From Vulcanimicrobiota bacterium (GTDB lineage: Bacteria; Vulcanimicrobiota; Vulcanimicrobiia; Vulcanimicrobiales; Vulcanimicrobiaceae): a stretch of 64,000 bases of DNA. Below the pieces are notes generated by a model. The model did no database searches. It was given only the letters and a program-made list of their open reading frames with translations, and was not told where the DNA came from. Position 1 is the stretch's first letter, and the number at the start of each line of letters is the position of its first letter. Positions 34,393-42,509 of this stretch are shown here, piece by piece. A program made the position numbers and the translations under genes. The stretch spans positions 620,001-684,000 of the forward strand of contig PMSI01000001.1 of NCBI GenBank assembly GCA_003168375.1. Reading direction: 5' to 3'.

Positions 34393-37300
34393 ATGAAAGG
34401 CGACGTCTCACGCGCCGCGTTCGACGCTCGCCGCTTCAGCCGCGTCGTCGCGCAGCAAGGCCGTATCCAGCTCGACGCGGACTGGAACGAGCAGCAAGCG
34501 ATCATCGACCACCGGTTGCGCGCCGCGCTCGCAGACGTGTTCGGACACGCCGGCCTGCTGGGCGTCGCGATCGCCCCGCACGCAGCGCCGGGCTTCGGGA
34601 TCCACACGCACGGCGGCTGCCTGTTCGACGCGAGCTCGCCCGGGATCGACGTGCTGGATCCGTCACCGCTCGGCGGCCCGTACACGCTCGAGGTCTGGCT
34701 GAAGCCGGCCGATCCCGACGCGCAAACGCCGGCGCGCGCGACCGTGGCATCGCGGTCCGGCGAGTTCCACGTCTCGGTCGACGCGAAAGGATACCTCGTC
34801 TTCGAGCGGTTCGAAGCTTCCGCGGCGAGTGCCGTCGCGCTGTCCTCGCGGCAGCCGTTACGACGGGGCGCGTTCTCGCACGTCGCATGCGTATTCACCG
34901 GCCGCGCGGCGGAGATCTGGGTCGACGGCGAGCTCGCCCGGCGCTCCGCTGCCGGCCCACCCGCGGAAAACGGCGCCCCTCCGCTGCGCATCGGCGCCTC
35001 TGACGGCGCCGGCGGCGCGCCGACCGACTCGTTTGCCGGGACCATCGAGGACGTTCGGGTGTGGCGCAGCCGGCGGTTTGGTCCGGAACTGCGGTACGGC
35101 TATCTCCACCACCCAAGGCGCGGCGAGCAGCCTGCCGGCGAGGCGCACTCGGAGCAGCCGGCGCTGCACTGGACGTGCGAACACCCGGCGGACGGGCTGC
35201 GGCTCGCGCCGCGCGAGTTGTGCGTGAGTCCCGGACGGTGCTACGTCGACGGCGTGATGTGCGAGAACCCATATCATGCGCCGCTCTCCGCACCGGCGTC
35301 GCATCCGGGCAGTGAAGCGATCGTGTATCTCGACGTATGGGAGCGCTACGTCAGCGCGTTCGAAGATCCCACGATCGCAGACGTCGCGCTGGGCGGCGTC
35401 GACACGACCGGACGGCTGCAGACCGTCGCGCACGTGTGCGTGACGGCGCCGGCCGAGTTCGAACCGATCCGCGCGCGCTCGCACGACCGCGGCGAGATCG
35501 CGCTCGACGTCGCGACGCGGATCCTTCAGGACAACCTGCTCTACCGGTTCGAGGTGCACGCGCCCGGGATCGCGGCAGACGAGAGCGACGGCGGCGACGT
35601 CGTGACGATCGAGCCGGAGCGCGCCAGCGAACGGACCTGGCGTGTCGTCGGCGGCGCGAACGTTGACGACTGGTCGTCGGGACAGTATCTGCAGATCCTC
35701 AATCCCGGCCCAACCGGGAAGCTGATGCGATTCGTTTCATGGAACGCGCCGGCGCCCGGCGCGCGCACGTTCACCGTCGACGAGGTCCCGGACGGCGTCA
35801 ACGACCAGATCGAGGTTCGCCCCGTCGCGAGCGTCCTGTGGTCGAAGCAGAACGCCAACTTCGTCTTCCCGCTCGAGGGTGCTCCGGCCGCGACCAAAGA
35901 GACGACGACGTTCTTGCTCGCCGGCGACGTGCAACGCGCGGATATCCTGAGCATCGGCCAAGTCGTCGTGGTCGGCGACGAGAACGCCGCGACCTCGTTT
36001 CGCCCCGGCTTCGTCTCGACGATCAAAGACATCTCGACCGATGTCCCGGGGCAGATCGAAGTCGTCGTCGGGGGCCGGCTCGACCGCGTCGGCCCGGGCG
36101 CGGTGCTGCGCTGCTGGGATGGGATCGTCCCGGCCGAAGCGATCTCCGGCAAACCGCGCAAGCTCGCCGACGTGGCCGTGTCGTTCGCCGCGGGCGGCGC
36201 GTACCGCACCGGCGACTACTGGACCGCGCGGCTGCGTCCCGACGACCCGAACACGCCGCTGGAATGGCCGCGCGACGGCAGCGGCAAGCCTGTCTTTGTG
36301 CCGCCCGCCGGAATCGCGCACACCTACGCCGAGCTCGCGCGCGTCCACGCGCACCACGACGGCCCGCACGTCGAGCGCGATCTGCGCCGCATCGTGCGCT
36401 CCGTCGCCGAGCTCATGCTCGACGTCCGGCACGAGCACGAAGGCCGTCCGGTCGAGGTCGATCTCGGATACCGCGAGCCGCCCCGACGGGAAGAACCGCC
36501 GCACCGCGAGCAGCCGCCGCACCACGAGGAGCCGGCGCCCCCGCTGGAGCCACCCTTCATCGTCGTGGAGGCGGCGCCGCAAGTCGGCCTCGTGCTCGCG
36601 CACAGCGCGCCGCAGGGATACGCGGATACGGGCAGCGTCGTCGAGGCGGTCGTCGAATATCCGCAGTGGTCGCAACACCTGCCGGCGCCGCACAAGGGAG
36701 GTGCGGCAGCGGCGGTCGCGATCGAGGGCGCCATCTACCTGCTCTACGAGGGCGGAACGCTGTGGCGACTCGATCCCTCGCACGCGGACAACCGCTGGGA
36801 GCGTTGCTGCCCGTACGAAGCCGTTCGCCGCGAGTACGCCGTCACGGCGGCCGGCGGGTACTTGTTCGTGCTGGGCGGGCTCGACCGCGACGGACGGCCG
36901 AGCCGCTTCGTGGACCGCTACGATCCCCGCGCCGACGCGTGGTCCGACATGACACCGCCGATGCGCGTCGCGCGCACCCGGCTCGCCGCGGCCGGAAACC
37001 AGCGCGGCATCGTCGTGTGCGGCGGCGTTCGCCGGACGTGGTTCGGCTGGCGGTACGTGACCGAGACGGCCGAGCAGTTCGATATCGCGACGAACGCGTG
37101 GCAACGCCTCGATCCGATGCTGGTCCGCCGCTTCGGCGCCGCCGCGGCGTTCGCCGGCGGGTCGCTGTATCTGATCGGCGGCAAGGTCGCCCGCAGCCCG
37201 CTCGCGCGTCAGCGGCGGCCGACCGCGCGCGTCGACCGCTTCCACGTTGGTTCACGCGAGTGGACGCGCGAGATGCCGCTGCACGAGCCGCGCGCGTACG

Positions 37301-37569
37301 CCGCCGCCGCCGCGCTGAGCGACGAGGAGATCGTCGTTGTCGGCGGGACCTGGGTGGCCGATGTCGCGGACGCGGAGCGCCTTCGAGTGCGCAGCGGCGA
37401 GGTGCGCCGGTTCCCCTCGCCGCGGCGCGGGCGGTTCGGCCTCGCGGCGGTCGGCGGGGTCGTCTACGCGATCGCGGGCCGGGCCGGCGGCAGCGACCTG
37501 CACGACGCGCTGAGCTGCGTGCTGGTCGACCGGATCAGGGTGTATCGGCCCGACGGCGAAGAAGGGTAG
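34393..37569 (+). CDS. DUF6519/LamG/Kelch adhesin-like eCIS protein
   Basis: A 1,058-residue protein. The opening (KGDVSRAAFDARRFSRVV, QQGRIQLDADWNEQQ) is the DUF6519 signature. Residues about 95-220 are a LamG/concanavalin-like domain (GPYTLEVWLKP, VDGELARR). A His/Pro/Glu-rich linker lies near 693-720. From about residue 750 come Kelch blades (GGLDRDGRPSRFVDRYD, AFAGGSLYLIGGKV). Such proteins probably form surface appendages. It is the last gene of the tightly packed operon, 4 bp after the gpI-like gene. Confidence 0.8.
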   Translation: MKGDVSRAAFDARRFSRVVAQQGRIQLDADWNEQQAIIDHRLRAALADVFGHAGLLGVAIAPHAAPGFGIHTHGGCLFDASSPGIDVLDPSPLGGPYTLEVWLKPADPDAQTPARATVASRSGEFHVSVDAKGYLVFERFEASAASAVALSSRQPLRRGAFSHVACVFTGRAAEIWVDGELARRSAAGPPAENGAPPLRIGASDGAGGAPTDSFAGTIEDVRVWRSRRFGPELRYGYLHHPRRGEQPAGEAHSEQPALHWTCEHPADGLRLAPRELCVSPGRCYVDGVMCENPYHAPLSAPASHPGSEAIVYLDVWERYVSAFEDPTIADVALGGVDTTGRLQTVAHVCVTAPAEFEPIRARSHDRGEIALDVATRILQDNLLYRFEVHAPGIAADESDGGDVVTIEPERASERTWRVVGGANVDDWSSGQYLQILNPGPTGKLMRFVSWNAPAPGARTFTVDEVPDGVNDQIEVRPVASVLWSKQNANFVFPLEGAPAATKETTTFLLAGDVQRADILSIGQVVVVGDENAATSFRPGFVSTIKDISTDVPGQIEVVVGGRLDRVGPGAVLRCWDGIVPAEAISGKPRKLADVAVSFAAGGAYRTGDYWTARLRPDDPNTPLEWPRDGSGKPVFVPPAGIAHTYAELARVHAHHDGPHVERDLRRIVRSVAELMLDVRHEHEGRPVEVDLGYREPPRREEPPHREQPPHHEEPAPPLEPPFIVVEAAPQVGLVLAHSAPQGYADTGSVVEAVVEYPQWSQHLPAPHKGGAAAAVAIEGAIYLLYEGGTLWRLDPSHADNRWERCCPYEAVRREYAVTAAGGYLFVLGGLDRDGRPSRFVDRYDPRADAWSDMTPPMRVARTRLAAAGNQRGIVVCGGVRRTWFGWRYVTETAEQFDIATNAWQRLDPMLVRRFGAAAAFAGGSLYLIGGKVARSPLARQRRPTARVDRFHVGSREWTREMPLHEPRAYAAAAALSDEEIVVVGGTWVADVADAERLRVRSGEVRRFPSPRRGRFGLAAVGGVVYAIAGRAGGSDLHDALSCVLVDRIRVYRPDGEEG

Positions 37570-37606
37570 CCCCAGCACCAGCCTCACCAGCCCGGAGGAC
37601 GGGTCC

Positions 37607-38017
37607 ATGGCATACGAACCTCGTGAGCGCCGAGCGACCACCCAGCGTCCGAACGCGTTGCCTTCGCAGCTGCGAGCCGGTCTCGAATCGATGTCAGGGC
37701 ACGACCTCTCGGGCGTGCAGGTCCACACAAATTCCGCGCTGCCCGCTTCGGTCGGCGCGCTGGCGTACACGCAGGGCCAGAACGTCCATCTCGCGCCGGG
37801 CCAGGAACATCACCTGCCGCACGAGAGCTGGCACGTCGTTCAACAGCTCGAGGGACGCGTGCGACCGACGGTCCAGGTGAACGGAGCCGCGGTCAACGAT
37901 GACGCGACGCTCGAGCGCGAGGCGGACACGATGGGACGCCGCGCGCATGAGACCGGCGCGCACGCGCTCCAGCGCCTCACCGACGGCGAAGAGGAAGACA
38001 AGCTCAAGAAAACTTGA
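37607..38017 (+). CDS. DUF4157 eCIS-associated protein with HExxH motif
   Basis: A 136-residue protein with an N-terminal disordered 20 residues and a full DUF4157 domain: LPSQLRAGLESMSGHDLSGVQVHTN, AYTQGQNVHLAPGQ and the zinc-protease motif HESWH (about residues 67-71) in LPHESWHVVQQLEG, closing with EREADTMG. DUF4157 is a widespread eCIS-linked domain, found fused to many toxins; here it stands nearly alone with a 25-residue charged tail. GGAGG precedes ATG 37607. Its last 14 bp overlap the convergent BY-kinase-like gene. Confidence 0.9.
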   Translation: MAYEPRERRATTQRPNALPSQLRAGLESMSGHDLSGVQVHTNSALPASVGALAYTQGQNVHLAPGQEHHLPHESWHVVQQLEGRVRPTVQVNGAAVNDDATLEREADTMGRRAHETGAHALQRLTDGEEEDKLKKT

Positions 38018-38618
38018 TCAGCTTTCTTAGCGCGCGCGCGAGGGGTCCGGGATACGAGGTCGTCACGGAGCCGATGATGCGTGCGCCGGTCTTCTCGAGC
38101 ATTGCGACGACGCGGTCGTCCTCCGGATCGGGATTGCGAGCGTAACGCACGGCGAGCACGACGCCGTCGCACGCGGCAGCGCACTGGACGGCGAGCGGAT
38201 CGTAGAACAGGTCGCATGCGTCGAAGATCGACACGTCGTACGCGTCGCGCAGGGCGTTCACGAACGCGTGGACCGCGGCGGGAGCCACGCCGTCGACCAG
38301 CTTGTGGCTCCCGATCGACGCGGCGTCGAACTGCGCACCGACGAGGGTCGGGTTGAGCGCGTCGGGGTCGAGCGTGACGGGCAGCGGCAGGTCGCCCACG
38401 CCGAGCGCCGCCCCGACGCCCGGGAAGCCCGGATGCGCATCGACGATGATCGTCCGAAAGCCGGCGGCGGCGAACGCACGCGCGGTTCCGACCGCGAGCA
38501 CCGTCTTTCCGTCGTCCACCTGCGCGGACGAGAAGGTCACCGCGAACGGCGGTTTCAGCGCCGACTCGAGCGTCGTCCGAACGCTGTCGAAGGCCGGATC
38601 GACGCCGCCGTCGTTCAC
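38004..38618 (-). CDS. BY-kinase/CpsD-like ATPase of polysaccharide export
   Basis: A 204-residue P-loop protein of the CpsD/CapB tyrosine-kinase class. Walker A reads SSAQVDDGKT, Walker A-prime TIIVDAHPG and a Walker B-like VSIFDAC follows. The C-terminus lacks the tyrosine cluster that such kinases phosphorylate, so kinase activity is doubtful; it may act only as the ATPase partner of the Wzz-like protein. Its start overlaps the stop of that gene (ATGA), typical of a split Wzc/CapAB pair. Confidence 0.75.
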   Translation of the reverse strand: MNDGGVDPAFDSVRTTLESALKPPFAVTFSSAQVDDGKTVLAVGTARAFAAAGFRTIIVDAHPGFPGVGAALGVGDLPLPVTLDPDALNPTLVGAQFDAASIGSHKLVDGVAPAAVHAFVNALRDAYDVSIFDACDLFYDPLAVQCAAACDGVVLAVRYARNPDPEDDRVVAMLEKTGARIIGSVTTSYPGPLARALRKLIKFS

Positions 38619-39919
38619 GCCGAGGGTTTGCGCGGGCTCACCGTCGCGATGACCGGCTTACCGTAGAGCTTCGTGATCGACTGCACCGTGAGCAGACGGC
38701 GGTCCATGTTCAGCAGCACCGCAACGAGGAGCGCCACGAGCGCGAAAACCAGCAGCGTGAGAACGCCGAGCAGCACCGCGAAGAACAGGCCGATCCTGAC
38801 CGCGTCGAGCGCCTCCGCAGCGCGCGCGACCGGCCCTGCGGCGGGGATCTGCGCCTCTTCGGTCAGCGCCGTGTTCAGCCGCTCGGAGAGCGCTTGATAT
38901 GCCTTGAGCGCTTCGGCGCGCTGCCGTCCGAGCGCCGCCAGCTCGGGTTTGGTGAGCGCGTGCGGGTCCGGTTTGCCGTCGAGCTTCGCGTTCAGGGTCG
39001 CGAGCGTCGCCGAGACCGCGCCGATCTGGTTCCCCGTTTCGGCAAGGGCCGCTTGTGCCTGGTCCGCGACCGCTTCGGCGGCGCGGTACGAGGGATCGAG
39101 GTCGAGCGGCTTGGCGGCGAGAAAATTCGAGTAGTTCTGAAGACTCTGCGTCTCGATGCCCACTCGCGCAACGAGCGCCTGCAGCGCCGGATATCCGGGC
39201 TTGTAATGCGACTCCATCGCGCGGAGCGCGATGGAGTCCTGGTCGAGCTGCGCGCGCAGTGCCTTGTAGACCGCATCGTTTTCCGCGATCGCGGCCCGGG
39301 CCGCCGGCGCGAGCGCGTCGCGTGCCTTCGACTTCGCGGTCGCCGTCACGGCCTCGAGGCTCTGCTGCGCCGTGAGCATGGTGAGTTGAGCCTGTAACGC
39401 ATCGCGCTGCTTCGTGAGGTCGGCCCGCGTCGCGGTGACGTCTGCCGCCGGGATGAGCTGCTCATCCAATCCACGCAGTTCGTGCTGTTTCTCGGCGATC
39501 TGCCATCGCAGGTTCACGTTGACGGCGGTGTAGCTATCGATCGTGGCGCGCCGGCACAGCTGGATCAGATTCAAACCGACGTGATTCACAATCCCTTGCG
39601 CGCCCTTCGCCGTCGGCGCGGTCGAGTGGATCTGCAGCACGTCGGTACCGGCGACCTCGGCCCAGACAGCGTTTGGCGAAGCACCGGATCCAGCGAGGCC
39701 ATCCGTTCCCTTCGCGAGCGCCGCGAGCGAGCCGGCGGTGCACGGCATGTCGATGCCGGTGACGACGGGCTTTGCGATGCGCAAGCTCGACGTCGCGAGA
39801 TACGTCTGCGCCATCGGCAGGCGATAACCGACCAGGATGCCGACGACGATCCCGGCCAGGACGATGCACAGCGCGGCGGGCCATTGATTTGCCAGCGCGT
39901 CCACAATGCGTTGCTTCAT
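38615..39919 (-). CDS. Wzz/GumC-like chain-length determinant protein
   Basis: A 434-residue inner-membrane protein. One membrane helix near residues 14-34 (ALCIVLAGIVVGILVGY), a long helical outer domain with coiled-coil character (KQHELRGLDEQL, QRDALQAQLTML), and a second membrane helix near 380-405 followed by a short cytoplasmic tail. This is the polysaccharide co-polymerase plan, which sets chain length with the kinase-like partner. Start and stop both overlap neighbouring genes (ATGA). Confidence 0.85.
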   Translation of the reverse strand: MKQRIVDALANQWPAALCIVLAGIVVGILVGYRLPMAQTYLATSSLRIAKPVVTGIDMPCTAGSLAALAKGTDGLAGSGASPNAVWAEVAGTDVLQIHSTAPTAKGAQGIVNHVGLNLIQLCRRATIDSYTAVNVNLRWQIAEKQHELRGLDEQLIPAADVTATRADLTKQRDALQAQLTMLTAQQSLEAVTATAKSKARDALAPAARAAIAENDAVYKALRAQLDQDSIALRAMESHYKPGYPALQALVARVGIETQSLQNYSNFLAAKPLDLDPSYRAAEAVADQAQAALAETGNQIGAVSATLATLNAKLDGKPDPHALTKPELAALGRQRAEALKAYQALSERLNTALTEEAQIPAAGPVARAAEALDAVRIGLFFAVLLGVLTLLVFALVALLVAVLLNMDRRLLTVQSITKLYGKPVIATVSPRKPSA

Positions 39920-41208
39920 TTCGGGAGCTTCACGTACTTCTTGGCGGCCAGGAGGATCGCGGCAAAGATCGCACGCGGATCCACGTGCGTTTTCGCCTGC
40001 GTCACGAACACCGCGTCGCCTTCGGAGAGATCGGGATTCTGCGAGGGATCACCGTTCGCGAGCGCGGTCAGGTCGTAGGGCTTTCCCGTGGGAACCTTGG
40101 GTGGGTTGGCGGGATCGGCAGCGCCGGCGGCGTTGGCGGCATCGGCGGCGCGCATCACGATGACGTCGCGCAGGTTGCCCTCCTTCGAGGGACCACCGGC
40201 GAGCGCCAGCGCGGCGACCAGCGAGCGGTCGCCCTTGAGCGTGACGGTGCCGGCTTTTGCGACCGAGCCGCCGACCGTCACGTGCGCGGGGCGGCCGATC
40301 ATGAGCTCATCACCCGTTTGTCCGCCGGCCGCCAGCACCGAACCGCTCAGCGCGGTGTAGCAGACCGATCCGCCGCGCGTGAGCCGGATGAAGCCGACGT
40401 CGGCATCGTCGGTCGTCTGCACTTGCGAGAGCGCATCGCCCAACGGCTCGTCGGGACCCAAGTATGCGACGGCGGGGGCCTTCACCGCGCCCGACACGCG
40501 GACGATCACCGGCTTGCTCGGAACGGTGATCACGTCGCCCGACATGAGTGCCGGCCCCGGGTCGTTCTCGGCGCGCAGATCGCGAACGTTCCATGGCGTA
40601 CTCAGCACACCGTCGCGGATGATCCCCACGCGCGTGAGATCGCCGGTGCTCGCGATCTTCGCCTCACCGAGCGCCGTTGCGAGGCGGTCGCCCGGCTTGA
40701 GCGCGATCGTGCCGGTGGCGTTTCCGGCAAGGAACACCGTATTGCTCTGGCTCACCAGCTTCACGTCGACGGACGGGCTGATGACCCACGTCAGTTTGTC
40801 CTCGATCGCATGCGCCACGCCCCGAATGTCCATCTTTCGAACATCGACGTAGCCGGCGAGCGGAACGACGATCGCGAAGTCGTTGGTGACGGTCGCGTCG
40901 CCCGAGAGCTCGGGATGATCGAAGACCGTGACCGTGATCTTGTCGCCTGGGTGGAGTGAGCCGCGCACGGAGGCCAGTGGGATCGGACTCGGCGACGGGG
41001 TCGCCGAAGCCGAGGACGGCGGGGCGGGGGCTGCCGGAGCCGGACACGGCTTCGCGGCCGTAGCCTGGTTGACGGTCACCGCACCCGCGCGGCCGCCCGG
41101 CAGCGTGCCGGCCAGCGTGACCGAGACCGCGGCGGTGACGAGCGCAGCCGAGCCCAGCCGCTTGAGCCGCGCCTGGGTGCGCGCCGTCCGTTCGTTCAAT
41201 GGAACCAC
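39916..41208 (-). CDS. SLBB-domain polysaccharide export protein (Wza-like)
   Basis: A 430-residue secreted protein from GTG 41208: a basic N-terminus, a hydrophobic signal (SAALVTAAVSVTLAGTLPGG), a Pro/Ala/Ser linker, the Poly_export domain (LHPGDKITVTVFDHPELSGDAT), then two SLBB-like beta-grasp segments (VRVSGAVKAPAVAYL, VTVGGSVAKAGTVTL). An in-frame ATG at 41283 would add 25 residues. It would form the outer part of the export channel. No lipobox cysteine was seen. First gene of the three-gene minus-strand operon. Confidence 0.85.
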   Translation of the reverse strand: MVPLNERTARTQARLKRLGSAALVTAAVSVTLAGTLPGGRAGAVTVNQATAAKPCPAPAAPAPPSSASATPSPSPIPLASVRGSLHPGDKITVTVFDHPELSGDATVTNDFAIVVPLAGYVDVRKMDIRGVAHAIEDKLTWVISPSVDVKLVSQSNTVFLAGNATGTIALKPGDRLATALGEAKIASTGDLTRVGIIRDGVLSTPWNVRDLRAENDPGPALMSGDVITVPSKPVIVRVSGAVKAPAVAYLGPDEPLGDALSQVQTTDDADVGFIRLTRGGSVCYTALSGSVLAAGGQTGDELMIGRPAHVTVGGSVAKAGTVTLKGDRSLVAALALAGGPSKEGNLRDVIVMRAADAANAAGAADPANPPKVPTGKPYDLTALANGDPSQNPDLSEGDAVFVTQAKTHVDPRAIFAAILLAAKKYVKLPK

Positions 41209-41317
41209 CCTCGCCCCCGAAATGATCCCGTCTGCAGGAAGCAAACGCCCACCCGCTGCGAAACCCGCAGCGGCTTTCGCCATGGTACGGCACGGCGGGC
41301 GATGTATCAAGTAGTGT

Positions 41318-41440
41318 ATGCCGCTGCAGAACCGGGTCACGCCGCTCGGCGATCTGGTCGCGGTCGCCGGGCGTGGGCTGCTGATGGGCAATCGCGGCGT
41401 CCTGCACGACGACGCGCGCCGGATCGTTCGCCCGTGGCAG
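41318..41440 (+). pseudogene. 5' fragment of a duplicated DUF gene (copy of 47577-47699)
   Basis: This 123-bp piece is about 90 per cent identical to the start of the gene at 47577 (both encode MPLQNRVTP followed by GDLVAVAGRG). After WQ the match stops abruptly and unrelated DNA follows, so this copy is truncated. Confidence 0.85.
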
Positions 41441-41448
41441 CTCCGCCC

Positions 41449-41641
41449 GGCGAAGAGGAAGAAAAGCGCAAGAAAACTTGATCAGCTTCTTGAGCGCGCG
41501 CGCGAACGGGCCGGGATACGAGGTCGTCACGGAGCCGATGATGCGCGCGCCTGCCTTCTCGAGCATCGCGATGACGCGATCGTCTTCAGGATCGGCGTTG
41601 CGCGCGTAGCGCACCGCGAGCACGACGCCGTCGCACGCGGC
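41449..41641. repeat. 193-bp diverged direct copy of the DUF4157/BY-kinase 3' junction (37985-38177)
   Basis: Both copies are 193 bp and in the same orientation. On the plus strand the copy reads the end of a DUF4157-type tail (GEEEEKRKKT stop); on the minus strand it reads the end of a BY-kinase (MLEKAGARIIGSVTTSYPG, then ALKKLIKFS stop). It is preceded at 41318 by the gene fragment. Together the copies bracket the polysaccharide export operon. Confidence 0.85.
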
Positions 41642-41752
41642 GCCGTCGTCGTCGAATCGAACACGAACGTCCGTGCGACGACGACCCTCCACTGCTAGGC
41701 GGAGACCCCCTTGCCAACCGCCTTCTCGAGAGCGGCGGAGCTTTGCATGCCC

Positions 41753-41781
41753 TTGACAATCGCCCTGATCTCCCCTATCGT
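41753..41781 (+). promoter_or_regulatory. Sigma70-type promoter (TTGACA, 17 bp, TATCGT)
   Basis: A perfect -35 TTGACA at 41753-41758 and a -10 TATCGT at 41776-41781 with the ideal 17-bp spacer. The start of transcription would fall at about 41788, inside the palindrome at 41784-41793. It drives the 41831-44868 transporter operon. Confidence 0.7.
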
Positions 41782-41783
41782 AC

Positions 41784-41793
41784 AGAGTACTCT
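41784..41793. promoter_or_regulatory. 10-bp palindromic operator candidate AGAGTACTCT
   Basis: A perfect palindrome placed at the predicted transcription start. A repressor bound here would block the promoter. The winged-helix regulator encoded at 42125 is the obvious candidate, which would give autoregulation of the operon. Confidence 0.5.
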
Positions 41794-41830
41794 ATCTTTC
41801 AGACTATTCTTCTAATTGGGGAGCGTCTCA

Positions 41831-42121
41831 ATGCACGATCGTCCTGCGGAAACGCTGGAAACAGCCGCGCGCGATTTGGACGTGGTCCAGGCTAACACAA
41901 ACTGGGCCCAAGCGGCAATCTGGAGCTTGATCTACGGCCTTACGATGTTGTACTGCGCATCGCTGGTCCGTAGCCGGGTTGTTTTTATCGGCGGCGCGAT
42001 TCTGATCGCGTCGATCGTCGCTGCCAATTATTCGCCGGCTTACGTCGGCTATATCTTGGCCGGTGGTAACCTTTGCGGAATGGCCGCCACTGGAATCGTG
42101 CTAATGACGGCCCGGCGATGA
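41831..42121 (+). CDS. Small three-helix membrane protein
   Basis: A 96-residue protein with a polar 25-residue start and three membrane helices (WSLIYGLTMLYCASL, VVFIGGAILIASIVAA, VGYILAGGNLCGMAA). GGGGAG precedes ATG 41831. No family is recognised. It lies 3 bp before a winged-helix regulator and upstream of an ABC exporter, a layout in which such proteins can act as membrane partners or anti-regulators. The base composition is less GC-rich than that of the eCIS region. Confidence 0.65.
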   Translation: MHDRPAETLETAARDLDVVQANTNWAQAAIWSLIYGLTMLYCASLVRSRVVFIGGAILIASIVAANYSPAYVGYILAGGNLCGMAATGIVLMTARR

Positions 42122-42124
42122 GTA

Positions 42125-42403
42125 ATGGATGATCTCTTGCTTTCTGAGATTCGCCTCGCAGCAATTGCGGAGTTGCTCCGCTCCGAATCGGTGACATTTG
42201 CTTCGATGCAAAAGTCGATTGCAACGAGCAACGGTAATCTTGGCGCGCATCTCGCAAAACTCGTGGCAGCGGGTTACGTAAGCGAAGAGAAAACCTTCGT
42301 CAACAGGCGCCCACAGACGCGCTATCGGCTGACATCACTGGGACGCGGCGCATTCAAGATACACGTCCGGCAACTGCAAGGTCTCTTGAAGGCTGCACGG
42401 TAG
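42125..42403 (+). CDS. Winged-helix transcriptional regulator
   Basis: A 92-residue single-domain winged helix of the MarR/PadR-like DNA-binding type (HTH_27-like): helices RLAAIAELLRSE and TFASMQKSIATS, recognition helix NLGAHLAKLVAAGYVSEEK, wing RRPQTRYRLTSLGRGAF. Such small regulators typically control adjacent transporters. It probably represses its own operon at the palindrome 41784-41793. The start at ATG 42125 is 3 bp after the upstream stop. Confidence 0.85.
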   Translation: MDDLLLSEIRLAAIAELLRSESVTFASMQKSIATSNGNLGAHLAKLVAAGYVSEEKTFVNRRPQTRYRLTSLGRGAFKIHVRQLQGLLKAAR

Positions 42404-42419
42404 CGCAAAGGATACAATC

Positions 42420-42509
42420 GTGACGATCAACGTCCCGGGCGTGCAAGCAATCCTCGTGCTCCAAAGTACCCGTGCCGACGCCGTGGCTAACACTGGCAGA
42501 ACGCCGTGA
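42420..42509 (+). CDS. 29-residue leader-type small ORF
   Basis: A short frame from GTG 42420 whose stop TGA (42507-42509) overlaps the GTG start of the ABC ATPase gene. AAAGGA lies at a suitable distance upstream. It may be a translational coupling peptide. No function is known and it could be chance. Confidence 0.35.
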   Translation: MTINVPGVQAILVLQSTRADAVANTGRTP

